Shown here one piece after another: positions 25,201 through 40,200 of a DNA stretch of 64,000 nucleotides. The stretch covers positions 3,288,028 to 3,352,027 of the forward strand of contig NW_008707797.1 of NCBI RefSeq assembly GCF_000327385.1, in the 5' to 3' direction. The stretch comes from Lottia gigantea. Taxonomy: Eukaryota > Mollusca > Gastropoda > Lottiidae. Within the stretch, counting starts at the first letter, position 1. Every line of letters starts with the position of its first letter. The notes below the pieces were generated by a model. The model saw only the letters and a program-made list of their open reading frames with translations, was not told the origin of the DNA and made no database searches. A program made the position numbers and the translations under genes.

Positions 25201-28200
25201 ATATGTATTTATTGCATATAATTAAGAGTTTTAACCAATCACAAATAAATCCATGTATATACAGTCTGAATGAACAAAACTTTTTGACCTTTCTTGATCG
25301 GTCACTCATTGGAATTCTGTTGGTAATTCTCTTCTTATTTAGATAATTATGAATTAATTATGGACAAATGAGACAAACTGGTATTTTTCCAAGTCATTAT
25401 AACACCTCTACTTTCTATTCATATAAGTATTAGCATTTTTATTTTCATAAACGAGGCTCCATTGTTATATCAGCAGACGCCATAAAAAGCAGTTTAGTTT
25501 CAGTGCAATTCTAAGAACCATAATCAGTGTCCCCGATACACTTATAATGATTATAAACCTCTTTAAATTCCTTTAAATACTCAAATACTTAGCATTTACA
25601 CGGAGTAGACAATTGGCAATGTTCTGTTGAAAATAACAACATGTCTGCTATTAAAATCAGCTGATACAAGCTAAAACATGTGGTGCCAAAAAAAACAGAC
25701 ATTCCTTCACAGTGCCAGTACCAGGACATGGGGAGCATTGGTACTTCCTGATAATTCCGTTCACATTCCATTCTGAGAATGGTGGGAACCAACAAAACAA
25801 ATTCCAGTCTAGACTCCCCATTCATTGTTGTATATGCGTCTGAAAATGATTGTTAAAGAGACTGTTTGAAATATCAAATATGATATTCTTAACTATGTGA
25901 ATTCTCCAAAAGTTTAGTCTTAATGCTAACGAAGTTGTGTAGTAGCATCAAAGGCAGACATAACCTGCCTTGCTAGCAACATTTGCGGATGATTGGACGA
26001 GGGAAACATGTATTACTTTTAATAACACAATCCGAGAGTACAAGTACAAGTAAAAAATTTCGTTAACCGAAAACCCCGTCCCAAGCTTAAAAAATCGGGA
26101 GTTGACGTAAGACGATTGATAATTGGCGAGAGATGCTAGGATAATGCCAGTATGATGTCTTATGATGTTTTTCTCTTCATGCATATTTCTGATTCCAGCC
26201 AAATTCTTAACCAATTTTATATCCCAAATTAAATTTCGTTTTTCAAATTAAAATCCTGACAATTTATAATGACTGTATATTATATAACCGACTATCAATT
26301 TCACATTTTGTGGGTATGCATCGAGGAGAGTATAAAAACACACACAGCCATCAGCTTATCTAAATTGCTTCCGTTACAATAATGGTTTTTGTATGGAGTC
26401 GGGTTATTACTGGTATAATATGTTGTATAATGACAACTGATAACCTATCATTCCTGTAAATGGTGCCATGGCAATCTGAGATGGAATCTAAATGGCCAGA
26501 CCCGACCAGACGAATTCTCAGAATAAGAAAGAAACAACAGTTAATCTGTTATCTGATTATTCACACGCTTTCATTCAAATCACTACCATATAGTCCATTA
26601 TGGCCTTAGTAACAGTTACATTACCAGATTTCTCTGTTCAAACTTTACTTGACTTGAAAGCTGAGTCACTTAACAAGAGTGGTGAAACTGTGCTCAAACT
26701 GAGATATTACGTTAAAGTAAGGGAATTTCTCATTACAATGTTACTAGTTGCAGTAGAGATCTTAGATATCAAGACAGACATAGTACGTACATCTGATCCC
26801 AGCCTTGAGAATCAGCAACTGCTGTCCAAACAAAATGTAACGCAATCGAAAAACAAAAGTACCCATTCTTTTGAATAAGTTAACAGATCGACTTATAAGG
26901 CCAGAAATTGTATAATTTTTAACTAGTTTTAATAACTCTATAGAGCCAAATTTTGCCAACGTGCTTTCAAATTGTAATCGATGACCGTTATTGAAAATGT
27001 CGAAGATTGTTCCTTTAATCCCCTATTATACCACTGCTCCTTTTGACAATTTGTCTAATTAACCACAGGGGATTTCTCAATACAAACCATTTTAACAACA
27101 ATAAACTGCAGTAAAGTTCATTCTATTATTGTCTATTATTATAACTCGCGATCAAATAATTGTGGTGTAAGGCCAACTTGTGATGTCAGATAGAACGGTG
27201 TGATTTTCACTAGGGTCAAGATTTATGTTCAAACAGCTTGTATAAGATTACAGTATTTATTTATAGAGTAATAGAATACAATTATATTTTTATAATCTAC
27301 ACCTAGGCGTGTGCCTTGCATATTATTTTTTACAACTAATTTTTTTCTATCAAATACACCATGAATTATGCGATATTTTATGTCAAGAAACGTGACAGTG
27401 GGCCGAGAGAGACGTGCATATTTTTTTTATAATACAAGCATAACAAGATCACACTTTATTCGAGTATATAAGGAACATACCCAGAATAGAACATCAAAAG
27501 GACGTAAAGTAACAAGAACCTATCACAACAAGAACATACCATACAAGAACATACCGTTACAGGGACATAACGTAACGAGGACATACCGTTACAAGAACAT
27601 AATGTTACAAGAACATACCGTTATAGGGACGTAAAGTAACAAGTACTTATCACAACAAGAACATACCATACAAGAACATACCGTTACAGGGACATAACGT
27701 AACAAGGACATACCGTTTCAGGAACATACTGTTACAAGAACATACCGTTATAGGGACATAAATTGGCAAGAACTTATCACAACAAGCACATATCAAGCAA
27801 CATACCGTAATAGGCATAAAACATATCAATAGCTAGCATAACAAGACCGCTCCCAACCTCAGAGCCTAGGTGGGGGCAGCGATCGGGGCGCTTCAGTATT
27901 TGGAATCTCAACCCTCCTGACAGTGCTTATTAAGTCAGGCTGCCCCATAATTGTATACCCGGTTCGAGGATGCTGGAGCCGCTTATGAACACAATAACAC
28001 ATGGCTCTCCCAGAGACCCTTCAATCCTGTTTCTACAAGATTCAGTAGATCGTTAGCCTATAGTTCAATAAGATCTAAACCTTTATTATTTGCCAGTTGC
28101 ATCTGTTTGAATTGATACTTTCTAAACGCCCATGTCTGAAGGTACAAAGGGACATTTTTTGAAGATATTGCCTCCAATTATAAATATTTAAATGACAGGT

Positions 28201-31200
28201 ATTCGTGTATACAGGGTGTTAGTTTTCTTACATTCAACTGATGAATACGTGTACATATTTATTAGAAATTACCACCCTCTTTTTATATAAAGGCCCTTTT
28301 TCAAAAATACCAGTAAATAAGATATACACAATGTATATAGCAGTACCTTTCGTATATAGAATTTATGTTAACAAAAACATGTACATTCATATCTTATGTC
28401 ACACTTTAATGTGCCGATATCTGTTGTACTTTATTTACTGCTCGTTGTGAGAGATCATCAGAACAGTGGAAATTTGAGGATAGTCTCTGATACCCAGACG
28501 ATACCTGTCTATATAATGTTTTTTCGTCGAGGTTGCTTGTAAACAAAGAGGGACTGGATGGTGGAAGCTAATTTGAGGAAGGCTGTAGCTCATTGCAGGG
28601 ATATGATCCGAGTTTCTAGATAGAGGTTTCATGCTGAACAAAAGTAATTTTGGTTTACCACTAACACGCTCTATCAAAGTAAAGACAATCCAATGACGAA
28701 AATTGGGTGAAAATTTCGGTCAGAAATTATCCCTCCGTCCCAAACATTTAGATCTACCATCCGTTTTACTCGAGGATTTTACAACGCATTAGGGTTTCGA
28801 GGATATTTTATAAAATCATTCGGCACAACCATCGCCAATATTCGTTAGTTTCCGTAACAAGCAGAATTCTCGTCAAGAAGTTGAGTGTTGTAAAATGAGA
28901 GCTCAGCGAATTGTTGTGAATGTATAAATGTACTATATAGATCAACAGAGTAAGCCACATTAAGTAAAATCGAAGGAGGAAAATTATTGACATGCATGAC
29001 GAGACTCAAGTAGGCCAATTCTAATATTGATAAACAAGATGTATTGAAATAATTAAATTAAAATGATATTTTCAAAATAAATAATAATCGTATGGTGTAT
29101 TTATCATTTGAGCTCCATTGATTGTGGCCCACCTGTGTTTATTTAATTTACTATTACATAAAGGTCAAGAGAGGAGTGTAAACGTTTTTTTTTACAGTTT
29201 TTGAAGACCATTGAAGTAGAAAAATATTAAACCTAAAGTCGAATTTTCAGGTCTCAAGAGATATGCAACGTATGATAAATATGCAATAAATCTGCATAAT
29301 AAACAATGCAGCATATATTAAAACCATCTTCATGGTGATGCAATTACACGACCCTACTTTGATATATAATCCAGCTTGTAAGAAAATCAACCCATAAGAG
29401 AGACAAAACAGCCTAAATTTTCCGAGAGATGCACACTTTGTCATTTGGCGGAATTGGTCACAGTATAATGGTCACGAAGGAAAGTCTTCATTGGTCATAG
29501 TGAAATGACTACAATGAAAATTGGTCACATAAATATGGTCACAAGGTAAATTGGTCACAATAATTTCCTGTGACTAAACCAAAACGGCCCACAGACAGCA
29601 ATCCAACCTGTTAGCTATCGATAGGGTTATCTTTCCCCAGCTTGGAAGAGATGAAATGTGAAGATAATGTGATGAGAGCGAAAGTACGGTGGCTCACATA
29701 CGACATAATTAATGTTTTTAATTCAAAATTAAAAGCGAAATATGTCGTATGTGAGCCACCGTACGAAAGAGAAAGAAGAAAAAATCTAAAACTGTGTAAT
29801 ATGTAAGGCGGGTATGTACAATAATATATTTTGGGTCATACAAATCTACAGTATCTATAAAGGTGAGATATAAAATATAACCCACAAACACTTGAAATTA
29901 TTTCACACAATACCATACATAGTTCAATATAAACAATCAAAATATATGGCATATTTCTTTACCCTACTACACACAGCTTTACGCAAGATATTAAAGAGAG
30001 GATCCGACGATATACAAACAGCAAAAGTTCAACCGATAAGTTCGTACAATTCAATGTTTGATGTCTCCAACGATAATCAACAGAACATACAACAGGAGTA
30101 TTAAATGGGTGCTATTACATAGGTTACAAGATTAGTGTTCGGTCTTTGGCATCACGATGATCCTGGTTCGAAGGTCTTCCAGATAAAATCAAACCCATTA
30201 ACTTCGCAGCATTGTATTTGTTGTATATCAATGGTACCTAAACGATGACGATATAGCGATACAGAATGTTATATAGTCAAGCCAAGTTAGTAAATCAGGG
30301 GTAGACATCTTCGGTCTTTTATATCTTTGCTAAATCACAATTATCAAGAACTAGGGACTCTCTCTTTAATATCATAAGGTATACAATAAAGGTATTTTGC
30401 GACCTAACGACTTCTGTATTATACATAGTCTACAGCTGTTTTTTGTGGAATATAAAACGACACTATCTTCAATACAACACTATACAAATACATTATCAAT
30501 ACAATCAAAATACTCTTTTTTACATGGGCAAGTTTTTCTTTCTCGTAATCAAGTCAAAATATCTTACGACACCGTGTTCGAGGGAGCGGAGCCGATATCG
30601 TAGCTTGACTATAAAAAGGTTTGTTTTAGTATCTAAGAAGATATATGGAAATCTCGACTGTCAATCCTGAAAACATTTTTAAATGACAGATCTTATAAAT
30701 TCTCACAGAAGAAAAACTATTATTAGATACCGAGTCATGTCCATTTCCACGGTCATACAGGTACATCCTTTTCTAAGAGCTATCTAAGATGGACTGCATG
30801 AAAAGGTCGGATGTCCTTTACCCAAAGCAATTTATAGGAGTGTTTCAACGGGGACTGGTGGGGGGGGGGGGGGGGGGGTAGGCTGGCTAGGGCTAGTCAA
30901 GGTTTGGTTCCTCTCCTCTCAAATCACATTTTACTAAGGAATAGAAATTTCACGAGCCCCAAGTTTGATTTTGAGTTAATTTTAGGGATCCGCCTTGAAT
31001 TTTAAAGCAAAAATGAAAAAAGCAAACATGTCTTGTAGTAGCTAGGGCGTGTATAGTATTGCATACAAAATAGACTATTTTTTAAACACTTATTTTGAAA
31101 TTTAGAAGTGTTAAACAAAGTAACTCTAAAAAAGACTGACAGCTTATTAATATCGTCACAATACAGTGTTAGGTTCCAATTCAATACAATATTATACTAA

Positions 31201-34200
31201 AGTCATTCTCGATTCTATAGGGGCAAATATTTAGAATAATTTCTCATGGTCTTTGCCCCACAACTATTTCAAATTTCTAAAGAACGTGCACGTTAACTTA
31301 TCAAAGTATTTCAAGCGAGTTGGGAAATTTGACAGCTGATCAATTTAGTCTTTTTAATATCGAACAATTCTACAATAGTTGGCCGATTTTTAAAGATAAC
31401 GTGTTATAGAAGTTGAAGTTAAAGGTCTTTGGCATGTATTTAATTTAGTTGAGTAAAAATTGAATGATGAAACGCCATAAATAGCATTAAGATAGCACAA
31501 CTCTTTCAAAACAATTTTCACTAAAAGATTCTAATGGATAACGCATGCCAACTGAATCAAAACGTCTATGACATGCTGTTTAAATCGGCGAAGAAATGTC
31601 AATGGCTTAACGCCACAAATGGCAATTTATGCAACGCAATGCATTCAAATTTTAGTCTCGGTAATTAATACCTGAATACTAATTGCCAAATAAATTTTCA
31701 AAATGACACAGAATCAGAATGACAGTGTTTAAAAGTGGAAATAAATTGAAATGTTTACGACGGTGCGAGAAATGACATCTCTATGAGGTGATCATCATCA
31801 GAATATCTGCTTTAATTTATTGGGCATAACATGCCCGAGGGGTTAAACTTAACCCCACAACTCATAACAAACCATTGAGATCCCACACTCACCGTTACAA
31901 ATCACATGATCAGATGTCAGGCCCCGGGCTGATCGGGTCATTACAGCTTTGTATTCAACTACGTGTATTTATCTCGCTTCATTGATTCTGATTAGATTTG
32001 ATAGGTTTTCAGATGACCAATCATCAAAATGACCACAAATAATGAGACCACACCTCGCGAAATTGAAAAAAGGTTCACAACTAAATTAACGTGTACAAAA
32101 CTTAATAAATTGCCGTGTTAATCTCATAATCGAAATGAACAAATCATTCTGATGAGATGAGAGACCTTGTGTGTTCCAAGTAACTTTACAGGTCCCTCGA
32201 AGTTATCTATGTGGATATGCCACTGATTTCGCGAATGTCCCTTCTTGCAAACTCAATGGTTGATATAAACGTCATTTTTAATAAAGTAAACTGAGGACAA
32301 GAACCATGTGAGAGAAGTTTGTCTTCTAAACATTATTAAATCTGACCCGTACACTAGTCTATTTTGGTCAACAAGCTAATACAATCCTATGGGAAGCAGA
32401 GGGTTGGTGTAGGAGGGACGTCAATTCCAAAGAACCCTCTTAAATACCCTGGAACCTTCTTCAATGCAACGAATCCGAGGAATCTTATTGTATATTACTG
32501 CAGATACAAGAAACTTTGTTATGATATACCATTGAAAAGACTAACTCTCGTGTAATTGAAGATCTTCTTAAACCGCACATTTATTGAAGAACCCTGAACC
32601 TAATCCAATGGACTAGATGACCCTGATTTAAAAGCGTCTTAACCATTTAATGGCAAGCATTATCTTTATTACTTTTACTGATCACTGATCCTTTAATTAA
32701 AACATGCACCATGCCCATATCTCAGTCCGATTCAAGAACATGCTGTAATTAACTGACCGCTTGTCTGTGATATCAGTTTGCTGGAAGCGGACGTTAACTT
32801 ATCATTTACCACTACCACTCAACTACCCATTCTATTTACTACCACCATTATCTGACAATAATCGTCCGCAATGTACTGACCCCATTCTTTACAATGTCAC
32901 ACAATTTCTTTGTTACAACAATCAGATTTATTCCAGGTAAGCTCTTCACTAATGCAGAATCACGATTTCTTATTTTCCATATCTTTTATTCCTTCTTGAC
33001 TATTACCATAATAGCTATTTAAGGCAGCTTAAGAGTTATTGAAAGAGCGGAAATGCAATATTGAAATTATTGTTTGATAAAGGGATTATTAATGAAATCG
33101 GATTATATAATTGCATAATGTCATCTTCTATTGATTTCCGGATTGAGAGAGGACTGCCGGTTCTTAGCATGAGGTACTTATAAAGTATTTAGAGAAATTT
33201 GCGAAGAATAGAATTGTTATAATGCATTCACTGATTGATAATGGTATTAATAAATTATGTAAACAAAAGGAGATTGCCACCATTAATTCCAATGTTTTTC
33301 CATGACATTACCATAGGCTTGCAAATTTGTTATAATATCTCTCTACAAGTGAAATCTCTCTACAATTGATGTATTGAGCACTATTTTAACAGTGGTATTT
33401 CTATATAGCTCTACAATTGATATATTGAGCACTATTTTAACAGTAGTATTTCTATATAGCTCTACAATTGATATATTGAGCACTATTTTAACAGTGATAT
33501 TTCTATATCACTCTACAATTGATGTATTGAGCACTATTTTAACAGTGGTATTTCAATATCACTCTACAATTGATGTATTGAGCCCTATTTTAACAGTGGT
33601 ATTTCTACTCTACAATTGATGTATTGAGCACTATTTTAACAGTGGTATTTCTATATCGCTCTACAATTGATGTATTGAGCCCTATTTCAACAGTGGTATT
33701 TCTATATCACTCTACAATTGATGTATTGAGCACTATTTTAACAGTGGTATTTCAATATCACTCTACAATTGATGTATTGAGCCCTATTTTAACAGTGGTA
33801 TTTCTATTCTACAATTGATGTATTGAGCACTATTTTAACAGTGGTTTTTCTATATCGCTCTACAATTGATGTATTGAGCACTGTTTTAATAGTAGTATTT
33901 CTATATCGCTCTACTATTGATGTATTGAAGACTATTTTAACAGTGGCATTTCTACTCTACAATTGATTATTGAGCACTGACAGTGAAAATATTTTATTAT
34001 TGTAACAAAGTGAATGGTCTGATCCTTTTCAGACTAACCGAAAGTGAGGAAGCCAAGATTTTGAGGTGATGAGATTCGCGTGGCTGTTTCTAATTGTTCC
34101 TTTGTATGGGTTACTGACGTTTGTCAATTGTACAAGAGGGGTCGAAGGTCAATATTGGTCTTACACTGACCATTGTTACAAAGTCAATCGAGAAAAAAGG

Positions 34201-37200
34201 GGTATTGTTGGTCATTTTGGACTTTACACACCGAGTTGTTAATAAGAGTAAACAATGCTACTTGAATACTGATGTTCCTACTGTATCAATTTACTCCTCT
34301 TCTATTAGAAACCCAAGTGCACTTGTGACGACTTTTCTAACTGGCTTTGTGGTGGAGCCAAAGGGGGGGGGGGGGGGGGGGGAATGCTAGGAATAGTGAC
34401 GGTAATATGAATTGTCTACGGTAGGGAAAGCAAGTTAGGGATACTTAGAGGTAGCCACTGATTCCAGTCCCCCCCCTAACCGTATCATTTTTCCGTAAAA
34501 TAGCTAAAATTTAGATCTATCAGTCGGTGAAGAAGACACTGAGGCGACTACATCCCTTGTGTATAGGTTTTGAAATACTTTCAAGCCGAATTTTGAAGAA
34601 TATTTTAACATGAAAGTATAAGTATTGAGGTGACTAAATAACTTGTGAAAGTTTTGAAGTTTTAAAGTACTATAAGAAACAAAATTAAACCTTCTATTAT
34701 AAAGGACATGTATTACGTGTATTATATAAAATATTACACCTGGGGTAGGTCGAATTTGTATTCTTTTATATCAAAAATACAGTTTATATACAGCTAGTCA
34801 TAATAAATCATATGGAATAATGCGGGAATTAAAATGCTCATCACACGGTTTGTAAAACCTATTTACCGACAACAAAAACCTGGGTAGAACCTGTCTTGTA
34901 ATCCCGTTTTACCAATCTATTTATAAAGAATGGGTATTGAAAAGACGTAATTGGGGTAGAAATGGATTGTTGTCACCACCTCGTGTCATATTGGTAAACC
35001 GAACACTTCTATCAGAATGGCAGATTCTAAAAATCTTCGTATTGCATCCATGTTCGTAACGGTAAGCTGTTTTCAGATTAGAAACCCCAAATCAGCCGTA
35101 AAGTACCATCTTTCGACGAATTTTATAATGATTTGAAGAATACAATCTAAACTATATAAGTGAAAAATCGCAGATACAATTTATGCAGATTTTACTCAAA
35201 AATGTATAGGCGATGGCTTCAAAAAAAGCGCCATTTTGCTCGAGTTAAGACGAAAGTCGATACCTGTGCACTTCAAAAATCGAAATAAAAAAAACAGTTG
35301 GTGCTGCATTCTATGTAAAATAGCAGTACCCCATGTCCTTATTACAGTAAGGCATTGATAGGATAGGTGAAATACTCTGTCTAAAAGATATCATTTCGCA
35401 TATCCAACAAAGTTGCGGAATATTTCGGATTAAATATCCTATCTAAGTTTTCAATTGTTACGTTTAATAGGAAAGCGGCTTGATATTGTTAATGTATTCT
35501 TCTTCACGTAAACATATTCTTAATACGTCTTCTCTTACCAAGTTTCTACTAATATTTTTACACTCTGTGACCGCCATATAGTTTGGAAACTGCGTGCGAG
35601 GCATTTCAGAGTACAGTATGTACGTTCCAGTGTTCCTAGGGTGCTTTGCACCAGTGGGAAATTCCAGGTATTTTAAGGTACCATTGACGCGAAATACCAG
35701 TGGGCCATTCCAGACATACCAGAGTACCAGAACTTCCAGAGCATCAGTTGACATTTCAGAGCACCACTCGGCATTCTAGAGTAACACTGACGCCATCCAG
35801 AGTACCAGCATATTGTTATCTAGGTTATTTCAGAGTATCAATGGGGTATTCCTTAGTGAGGTCCAAATGTAAAATGACTATACCAGGGTCGAAACTTTGT
35901 TTTTTTTCTAATTTTTTAAACAAAATATATTCTTTTGTCAAATTCTGCATTGCCTCATTTGTCTTGATGAAGTTACGGCCCTGTATACCATGTATACTGT
36001 GCTGTGTGATGTTGTTTTTAATTTTCATAACGAAATAACGAATTTGTGGTAGAAATAGGAAAAACTCAAGTAGTTTTGTTATGTCTAATAGAACTACAAT
36101 ATAATGTAGAGAGAAGAAAACATCATATAATCTTACAGTCTTTCATAGTTTTCTCATTTCTATAAGTATTTTGTATGTATAGTCAACAAGAGTCTACAGT
36201 ACAAACGGCATTAAAAGCTATGTAAAAGTAAACGATAAAATAAAAGTAAAAAACGTGTTATTTATTATGTATTATGGTATTTTAAGTGTGAGAAAGGCAC
36301 GAGTTATTGTCCTTGATTCAAAGAACATTCCGTCTCATTATGTCTTTTGATATAACAGTTATGAAGTGCCTTAAAGGGACTTCTGCTTTACTAGATGGTA
36401 GATCTAACTTTCAAAATTACTTTACTCCAACCCTTCGACAGAAATGAATACAGTTCAAGTTACCAGATCAGACGAGCTGGAACTTTTTATTCCGAAAAGC
36501 AATACTGATAGCCGACATCTTATAGACTCAGTTTTCGATTGAAGCACATTGTTTGCTGGTCTTCATGCAATGATAAATCTTCGGCAGATTGCCTTATTGC
36601 AGGCTATAGAACGTAAGTGGAAGCAACTTTCAATTATTCTCTGAAGAGTAATAATTTTTAAACCTTTTCAGTGGGTTTCCTTAGTTAGTGAAGATGACTT
36701 TCTTTCAAGAAGGATTTTGTTGAGTATGAGAAGTGTTAAGATACCCATTGAACGTTGTATAATATAATACATACAAGTATAATACAGACATGATTAATGT
36801 GATATATCAGGTTTTATTCTTGTTATGTTTTTGATACTTTGACTATTGGTACTCGAGAAAATACATATATCATATTCTACAATAACAAAATATTTTTACT
36901 GTTAAAATAGTGCTCAATACATCAATTATAGCACGATATAGAAATATTACTGTTAAAATAGTGCTCAATACATCAATTATAGAGAAATATAGAAATACCA
37001 CTGTTAAATTAGTGCTCAATACATCAATTATAGAGAAATATAGAAAAACCACTGTTAAATTAGTGCTCAATACATCAATTGTAGAGAGATATAGAAATAC
37101 CACAGTTAAAATAGTGCTCAATACACCAATTATAGAAAGATATAGAAATATTACTAAACATGTTTATATATACCTACAAAATAATAACCAAATTGGATAT

Positions 37201-40200
37201 GTGAGCTGGAATTCGGTAATTGAAACTTGCGGGTAGTAAAGTATGATACAGGTTTACCACTAGAACAAAACAAACCAACCCAATGTTTTCTCAGCATGTT
37301 TTGACGACATGTTTGATATCCAATATTTAGTAACTCTAGAACCATGCTTTAATTCACCTAGACTAATGACTATTTATGTTTTGTAACGTCTATAAAGGTT
37401 TACCTGTATGATAGTACACAAAGGTGTATGGGTGGACCGTGAAGGTATATCACACAAATGGCACTGTCCCGTGACAAATTTGGGGCCAGGGAATATTTCG
37501 TCCACCTCCTCTTGTAGAAATTTGACCAACGAAGTGAAAACGTTCTGTTATATTAAACTTTTCTGAAACTTTTTGAAAAAAATTAGTTTTAAATTTCTCA
37601 CCACACTGCAATCGGTATGTCTTGATTGGTCAAATAGTAACACCTCATGCACCTTTTAAAAATAACCCTTCTTAATTCAGCTTCTTCGACTGGCATTACC
37701 GACAAAGGAAACCGATTTAAAACGCCAAATTACCCCCATTACAGAACTAACGTGGAACTCTTGATCAGCAAGCGTGTGTAAACTCAAACACAAAGCCATA
37801 GCAATTGAAGAAACACAGCCCATTATCAACCAAACCATAATATAGATACAATAGAGATGGTATATAGAATCTAGGTGTTTATTATATAAACAATAACAAA
37901 GACTTGCTTTCGCATTATTTACACATAAACAAGACGGTTTGATGGTTTTACATGCTAGAATAATAAACAATACTGGTAATAAGAAAACGTCTATTTGTCA
38001 AAACTGCTAATCTCTACAAGAAGTAGACAGTACATGAATACTCATCTTCACAATGTCAGGCTATAACAACTTTCGTTTTATGCCTTGACGTCAATAGTCA
38101 CCTTTCATTTTTCGCACACGTTTGTAATAGCAGCAATTTGATTGAATTGTACGCTAGCGAATACAGCCAATCAGAGGACTCGACATGTTAACAGTCGTTC
38201 TATCGAGGACCCTGATTGGATTTATTCACTGACGTACAATCCAATCAAATCGCTGCATTTCGTGATACAAAAAAATGGAGTCAAGGTATAAGTTCGTAAC
38301 AGCTTGAAATGGTGAAGATGATGTATAATATTAGGTTCGCATATAAATAAAAATATATTACAATTGTTCTTTATATGCCACCAAATAGTATAATATGTAT
38401 AGCTGACTACCCAATAATCTCTACCAACCAATATGTATCTCGTGATGCAGAAGGCCAAACACTTATAGTAATTGTAAGATTTTTGTAATTGTATCAATTG
38501 CTAATACAGGTGAATACAATATTTTATTGTACATTTAAAAAATACTTCACTAATATGTATTATTTCTTCTCTACCTAAAGTTGAAGTAGCTTTTTAGATT
38601 CAAAACTTTAAAAATCAAACCTTTGATGTGATACGAGTCCTTTCATGTATTTCGTTCTTGTAACGTGCACATGTTTCTATTTCAATATGTGGACGCATCT
38701 CGGCTGTTGACATGCGACGACACTCTGAACTAGCGCTGTTATAGACTTTGATGGTAAATAATTCAGATCTGCCACACGACGTTTAATTTGGACAAACATG
38801 ACTGAATAATATGAAGTAAGATGTTAGAAAGAAAGTTTACCTTTGAAGGTATGAGACAGGGTTCCGTCTTAACCCGTCTCTTATTGTTACAGTGTCATAA
38901 CAAAACATCAATCTCAATAGGCGTGTTATGTTCTCCCCAATTTCAAGTACTTTGCCCTTCTATTCAGCCAGGATGAAAGATAGATGATGGAGAGGTCATT
39001 TTCTAACAATGAATTTTTTCTTCTGAATTAATTTTTAGTCTTAAATAAATACTTATCTTCTTGCCACTGTTCATTTCGTCTGCTCAATTAAGATGATTTG
39101 ATATTTAGTTATCATTTGTTGACTATTATAAACTGTTTGTGTACATTGAAGAGTATAATAGGGAATGTTTGTCTTTCAGAATATCTGGTGATTCGGAAAA
39201 AATGAGCAATGGCTGTAAAGATAATAATTTGTGATAAAGAAGAAGAGGCCTACATGTACAATCGTACAACAGCGTGAAGTCATCAAATATAATCGATATT
39301 GAATTTAAAATTAGACATGATATGTTCACTCTCCTTGAACGCCCGTTTTTGAATGGAAAACATATTGACTGAATCTTTTGAAAAAATTAGATTTACTCCC
39401 GAGACTTGTTACTGCTTCGATTTAACTAAAGTATATTCATTCATACACATAATTGCTAAGCATAACTATATACAGACCCCTTATATCAATCTGACATTAG
39501 GTGATTTCTTTTTCTATGGCGCATTTTGTAGGTTTCACTTATACTGGTACGGCAAAACCTATTTTGATAGTTCTTGAACCGTCTTGATGTGAGCTGATGG
39601 TCTCAGACTGAATTTATCAGCTGGATAAGTGTGCACAATAAAATATACTTCTTACAAATCTACTCCTTGATTAAGCTTTAATTTCTACCTGAAAGAAACT
39701 TTGCAAGTTAACCCCTATACAACGCCTGTAAGCCTTTGTACTGATATATTAATTAAAATTGATAAATGCTTCCCTCTTGACACTCGACTCGACACCTCCT
39801 TACAATATCCACTACAGATATTATCTCTGTGATGCTTCAACATGTCACATTGTCTTATTAATCATTTCATAGAAACTAATTTCGCTGTCATTGTTCTCAC
39901 CAAATTGTGTACCACACACAGTTAATTCTGTGTTGAAACTCAACAAAGTGTAGCCAAAATAACAGACGAAAGCGAGTAGATTTTGTGTCATTTTTTCGAA
40001 AATGTTTGAATATTTAGATAGATCATTATCCAGTGAACATTGCGTGTTAATCCCGTTAAACTTCTATTATAGAAAACCGTTAAAAGCATGAACGAACCAT
40101 TAAGTCAACAAGTATTTAAGATAACGTTTCCCAATGCACCATACTGTAAACTAAAGTGCATATTTAGAAACACAGCCTACATGTCAAAACCACATGTCAT

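Noticed and set aside
25589-25825. 78-codon minus-strand frame with many Met and Cys
   Set aside because: Slightly protein-like composition but no acceptor/donor context, no family, and a homopolymer inside.
27470-27815. CRISPR-like array
   Set aside because: Repeats are contiguous and degenerate without unique spacers, in an animal genome; it is a minisatellite.
27855-28020. tRNA or SINE B-box (GGTTCGAGGAT) in a GC-richer block
   Set aside because: No A box at the right distance and no foldable cloverleaf found. Similar lone B-box-like strings near 21938, 30168 and 46330 were dropped for the same reason.
33374-33818. Hydrophobic repeat ORFs as a membrane protein
   Set aside because: They are translations of the 51-bp minisatellite; the frame breaks at shortened units and there is no unique domain.
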